A stretch of DNA of 7,265 nt from Acidimicrobiaceae bacterium (GTDB lineage: Bacteria; Actinomycetota; Acidimicrobiia; Acidimicrobiales; RAAP-2), in the NCBI GenBank assembly GCA_003133005.1, contig PKZI01000047.1, forward strand, positions 1 to 7,265, given 5' to 3'. A program made the position numbers and the translations under genes. Shown in pieces: positions 4,618 through 7,265 of the stretch. Position 1 is the first letter of the stretch. The number at the start of each line of letters is the position of its first letter. The notes under the pieces are model-generated. The model was not told the DNA's origin and searched no databases. It was given only the letters and a program-made list of their open reading frames with translations.

Positions 4618-6241
4618 CGTTTCGCTTCAATTCGCGATAGCGAGTGATCAGGGCGTTCGTTGACGAGTCGTGAGCGAGCACCGGTTCATCTGCATTTTCG
4701 AGTTCGGGAATGATCGCCACCGCGAGAACCTTACCGAGTTCAACGCCCCACTGATCAAAGGAGTCGATGCCCCAAAGAGCCCCCTGGGTAAAGACGACGT
4801 GTTCGTAGAGCGCCACGAGCGACCCGAGCAGTCGCGGGGTAAGGAGGTCACAGAGTAACACGTTGGTGGGGCGGTTTCCCTCCATTACCCGGTGGGGGAC
4901 CACGTTTTCGGTGCTACCCTCGGCGCGAACCTGCCCTTCGGTCTTGCCAAAGGCGAGCGCTTCAGCCTGGGCAAAGACGTTGGAGCTAAGTATGTCGTGA
5001 TGATCGCCGAGTGGGTTGAGGCTCCTCGCGAAACCTATGAGGTCGAGCGGCACGATGGTGGTGCCCTGATGGAGTAGTTGGTAGAAGCTGTGCTGACCGT
5101 TGGTTCCTGGCTCGCCCCAGTAGATGGCGCCCGTTGGATAGTCAACAGGTGAGCCTTGGGACGTCACGTGCTTACCGTTCGATTCCATGGTCAATTGCTG
5201 CAAGTATGCGGGGAACCTCTTGAGGTATTGCTCGTACGGCATGACCCCGACGCTCGGGAAAGAAAAAAAGTCTCGATTCCACAGTCCGATCAGACCCATG
5301 ACGACGGGCAGATTCTCTTCGAGGGGTGCCGTGCGAAAGTGTTCGTCCATTGCGTGAAAACCGGCGAGCAACTCTTCGAAGTGCTCGGGACCCACTGCGA
5401 TCATCGTTGAGAGACCGATTGCCGAATCCATTGAGTAGCGGCCGCCCACCCAATCCCAGAAGCCGAACATGTTTGAAATGTCGATGCCGAACGCCGCGAC
5501 GAGTTTCTCGTTGGTGGACACGGCGACGAAGTGCTTCGCCACGGCATCGACACCGAGGGCACTCGTGAGCCAGTCCCGGGCGCTATGCGCGTTGGTCAGG
5601 GTTTCAAGAGTGCCGAACGTTTTTGAAGAGATGATGAAGAGTGTCTCAGCAGGCTTGAGATCACGCACCGCTTCGACGAAGTCAGTTGCATCAACGTTGG
5701 ATACGAATCGAAAGGTGAGGTCGCGCTGGCTGTAAAAGCGAAGCGCCTCGTACGCCATGACGGGACCTAGGTCCGATCCGCCGATACCGATATTCACGAT
5801 GTTCTTAATTCGTTTTCCTGTAGCGCCCCTCCAATCGCCCGAGCGCACGCGCTGCGCAAAGTCGGACATCCGCGCAAGAACTTTCTGCACTTGCACAACA
5901 ACATCTTCGCCGTCAACAACGAGTGACGCATCTTTGGGAAGGCGTAGGGCGACGTGCAGCACTGCACGGTTCTCGGAGGTATTTATGTGCGCGCCAGCGA
6001 ACATGGCGTCGCGGTACTTTTCGAGTTCTGCTTCGCGCGCGAGACTGAATAAAAGATCCAACGTTTCATCGGTGACACGATTTTTCGAGTAGTCAAGGTA
6101 AATTTCCTCAGCTTCGAGGCGCATCCTTTTTCCACGGTGTGGATCGACCGCGAAGAATTCGCGCAAGTGGCGTGTCTTAATCTCCTCGAAGTGCTGCTCG
6201 AGTTTTTTCCATGAAGGCAGTTCGCGAAGTCGTGTTGTCAT
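4598..6241 (-). CDS. pgi: Glucose-6-phosphate isomerase
   Basis: Converts glucose 6-phosphate and fructose 6-phosphate into each other in glycolysis, gluconeogenesis and the pentose-phosphate link; cytoplasmic, usually a dimer. Full length at 547 aa with two SIS (sugar isomerase) domains. Visible motifs are [11 protein letters not shown] (150-160); the phosphate-binding loop [12 protein letters not shown] (203-214); [15 protein letters not shown] (263-277) with Arg268; TMESNGK with the catalytic base Glu353; [15 protein letters not shown] with His384; and DQWGVELGK with Lys504. These numbers sit close to the Glu355, His386 and Lys514 of the E. coli enzyme. The GGRYS motif is followed by MDSAIGL rather than the enterobacterial LWSAIGL. 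Start ATG 6241 is supported by AGAAGGA at 6249-6255 (minus strand), 7 bases upstream. It is first in a two-gene minus-strand unit with the overlapping HAD phosphatase and is divergent from the exported-protein gene. Confidence 0.98.
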   Translation of the reverse strand: MTTRLRELPSWKKLEQHFEEIKTRHLREFFAVDPHRGKRMRLEAEEIYLDYSKNRVTDETLDLLFSLAREAELEKYRDAMFAGAHINTSENRAVLHVALRLPKDASLVVDGEDVVVQVQKVLARMSDFAQRVRSGDWRGATGKRIKNIVNIGIGGSDLGPVMAYEALRFYSQRDLTFRFVSNVDATDFVEAVRDLKPAETLFIISSKTFGTLETLTNAHSARDWLTSALGVDAVAKHFVAVSTNEKLVAAFGIDISNMFGFWDWVGGRYSMDSAIGLSTMIAVGPEHFEELLAGFHAMDEHFRTAPLEENLPVVMGLIGLWNRDFFSFPSVGVMPYEQYLKRFPAYLQQLTMESNGKHVTSQGSPVDYPTGAIYWGEPGTNGQHSFYQLLHQGTTIVPLDLIGFARSLNPLGDHHDILSSNVFAQAEALAFGKTEGQVRAEGSTENVVPHRVMEGNRPTNVLLCDLLTPRLLGSLVALYEHVVFTQGALWGIDSFDQWGVELGKVLAVAIIPELENADEPVLAHDSSTNALITRYRELKRNDDRDGR

Positions 6242-6518
6242 ATGATTTTCCTTCTCGTGCGCTTAGAGAAAATACGCGTTGGTCGAATCGACGCCGCGAT
6301 GGAACGAAGAACGGGCGGCGGTTTCATGGTGTCTCGAATTTACGCGTGATTAGCGCTGACCTCGCACGGCTCATTGAGAACTTCGAAATTCACGAGTTCA
6401 CGTCATGCAGTAAACATTGAGGTTCTTCCGTCAGCGTTTCCCATTGATTCTTAAGACAAACGTCATGGGAATACCCGTAATCGTCGACCTAGGCTTTTCT
6501 CACGTGCGTGCTCTCTTG
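6242..6518. other. Divergent intergenic region between pgi and the exported-protein gene
   Basis: 277 bases with no convincing gene. It must hold the promoters of pgi (minus) and the exported protein (plus), but I find no clean -35/-10 pair. TATTTT on the minus strand (6269-6274) is a possible pgi -10. Small features are an 11-bp palindrome, GTCGA-A-TCGAC (6282-6292), and a direct repeat TTCACG-AG-TTCACG (6389-6402). The reading frame of the exported protein stays open upstream to beyond 6465, which leaves its start uncertain. Confidence 0.4.
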
Positions 6519-7265
6519 ATGAAGTTTCTGGTGATCCTTATTGTGTCGGCGACGGGACTGCTGAGCGGCGTGATTCTTGCACCTTTGGGGTCAGCCGCCT
6601 CGAGCGGGTCGGCCTCGATTGGCTATGACGTGAGCTATCCCCAATGCGGACGTACGTTACCCGCGTCCGCCGGTTTTGGCATTGTCGGTGTGAACGATGG
6701 ACACCCCTATACGACGAACCCTTGTCTCGCGAGTGAGGTCAGTTGGGCGAGTACCACCACGAGTGGCGTGCCCTCGTTCTACATGAATACCGACAGTCCT
6801 GGACCGGCCGATACGTCGAATTGGCCTACCAGTGCGACGACGCCCAAGGCGTGTTCCGGGGCGAACTCGTCCGCATGCTCGTACGATTACGGATGGGGTG
6901 CGGCCCAAAACTCCTTCGCCAATGCGATCAGTGCCGAAACGACAGACGGCTCCTCGTCACCCACGACCGCTGTAACGAGTGCGCATTGGTGGCTTGACGT
7001 TGAGACGGGTAATCATTGGGAATCTATCGAGTCCGCGTACGGCCCGAGCGCGGCATCACTGATCATTGACCAAGAGATGTTGTCGGGTGCGGTCGCGTAC
7101 CTTACGAGTGTCGGCGTGACAAATCTCGGTATTTACAGCACCGCGCAACAGTGGAACACCATCACAGGAACGCCGTCGACGCTTTTTAAGACAATTCCAG
7201 TGTGGATGCCTGGTTACGCGACGCTCGCCGCGGCCGAGGCGGCCTGCGCGCTCAATTCCTTCACG
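6519..7265 (+). CDS. Exported protein, GH25-lysozyme-like (C-terminus beyond window)
   Basis: Open to the window end: 249 codons without a stop, so the protein is 3'-partial. A signal peptide is clear: one Lys, the hydrophobic core FLVILIVSATGLLSGVIL, then an AxA-like site near GSAA (24-27), so the product is exported. The mature part begins with IGYDVSYPQC and later has HWWLDVETGN. GH25 muramidases carry a GxDVS strand and a DxE pair as catalytic acids; Asp37, Asp160 and Glu162 match that layout, and GIVGVNDG (54-61), GIYSTAQQW and VWMPGYA (228-234) resemble later barrel strands. I infer a TIM-barrel, GH25-like cell-wall or glycan hydrolase, not proven. Five cysteines are visible (43, 69, 112, 120, 243). 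No Shine-Dalgarno precedes ATG 6519; in-frame GTG 6504 and ATG 6465 are alternatives, the latter giving an unusually long n-region. It is divergent from pgi, with no visible functional link. Confidence 0.8.
   Translation, partial: MKFLVILIVSATGLLSGVILAPLGSAASSGSASIGYDVSYPQCGRTLPASAGFGIVGVNDGHPYTTNPCLASEVSWASTTTSGVPSFYMNTDSPGPADTSNWPTSATTPKACSGANSSACSYDYGWGAAQNSFANAISAETTDGSSSPTTAVTSAHWWLDVETGNHWESIESAYGPSAASLIIDQEMLSGAVAYLTSVGVTNLGIYSTAQQWNTITGTPSTLFKTIPVWMPGYATLAAAEAACALNSFT

Noticed and set aside
6211..6420. 69-codon plus-strand open frame running from the start of pgi into the intergenic region.
   Set aside because: It begins inside pgi on the opposite strand, has no ribosome-binding site and no recognisable domain, and its composition looks like non-coding sequence.
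6465..6518. ATG 6465 as the start of the exported protein.
   Set aside because: It is in frame but adds 18 residues including an acidic residue before the signal core, and has no Shine-Dalgarno; 6519 (or GTG 6504) gives a normal signal peptide. Kept as an alternative only.
6657..6997. Minus- and plus-strand open frames inside the exported-protein gene.
   Set aside because: Both are shadows of the 249-codon open frame that carries a signal peptide and conserved motifs.

Overview
The window looks like a chromosomal segment of a free-living actinobacterium of moderate GC content. It is packed with short-spaced genes, uses GTG as well as ATG starts, and carries an actinobacterial-looking paired fluoride-channel locus. 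It also encodes a glucose-6-phosphate isomerase of the GGRYSMDSA type and an exported GYDVSYPQC-type protein. An Acidimicrobiia-like member is my best guess, but this is inference from protein style only. I see no insertion sequence, phage gene, CRISPR array, tRNA or rRNA.

Layout. (1) 41-1245, plus strand: a fluoride-export cluster of crcB, a DUF190 gene and a second crcB. The first two genes overlap by ATGA, and the third follows after an 18-base gap. (2) 1294-2067, plus: a stand-alone class I glutamine amidotransferase whose start region carries a small imperfect direct repeat. (3) 2068-2262: a convergent gap rich in hairpins. (4) 2263-3201, minus: a polytopic membrane protein built of two related halves. 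It is divergent from (5) 3322-3786, plus: an Lrp/AsnC-family regulator. Their shared 120-base control region holds a perfect 26-bp dyad, a repeated ATATAAC element and a hairpin that covers the regulator's ribosome-binding site. (6) 3796-4617 and 4598-6241, minus: a HAD (Cof-type) phosphatase downstream of, and overlapping by 20 bases, pgi. The convergent junction with the Lrp gene is closed by a hairpin that can act on both strands. (7) 6242-6518: non-coding, divergent from pgi. (8) 6519 to the window end, plus: an exported protein with GH25-lysozyme-like acidic motifs, cut by the window edge.

How the parts work together. The two CrcB proteins show opposite charge bias in their loops, as expected for an antiparallel heterodimeric fluoride channel, and one of them lacks the second phenylalanine of the TTFSTF motif. 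DUF190 is probably an accessory or signalling partner. The Lrp-like regulator most likely controls itself and the divergent membrane protein, an arrangement often seen with amino-acid exporters, though the substrate here is unknown. Pgi and the HAD phosphatase are probably made from one mRNA and both act on phosphorylated metabolites.
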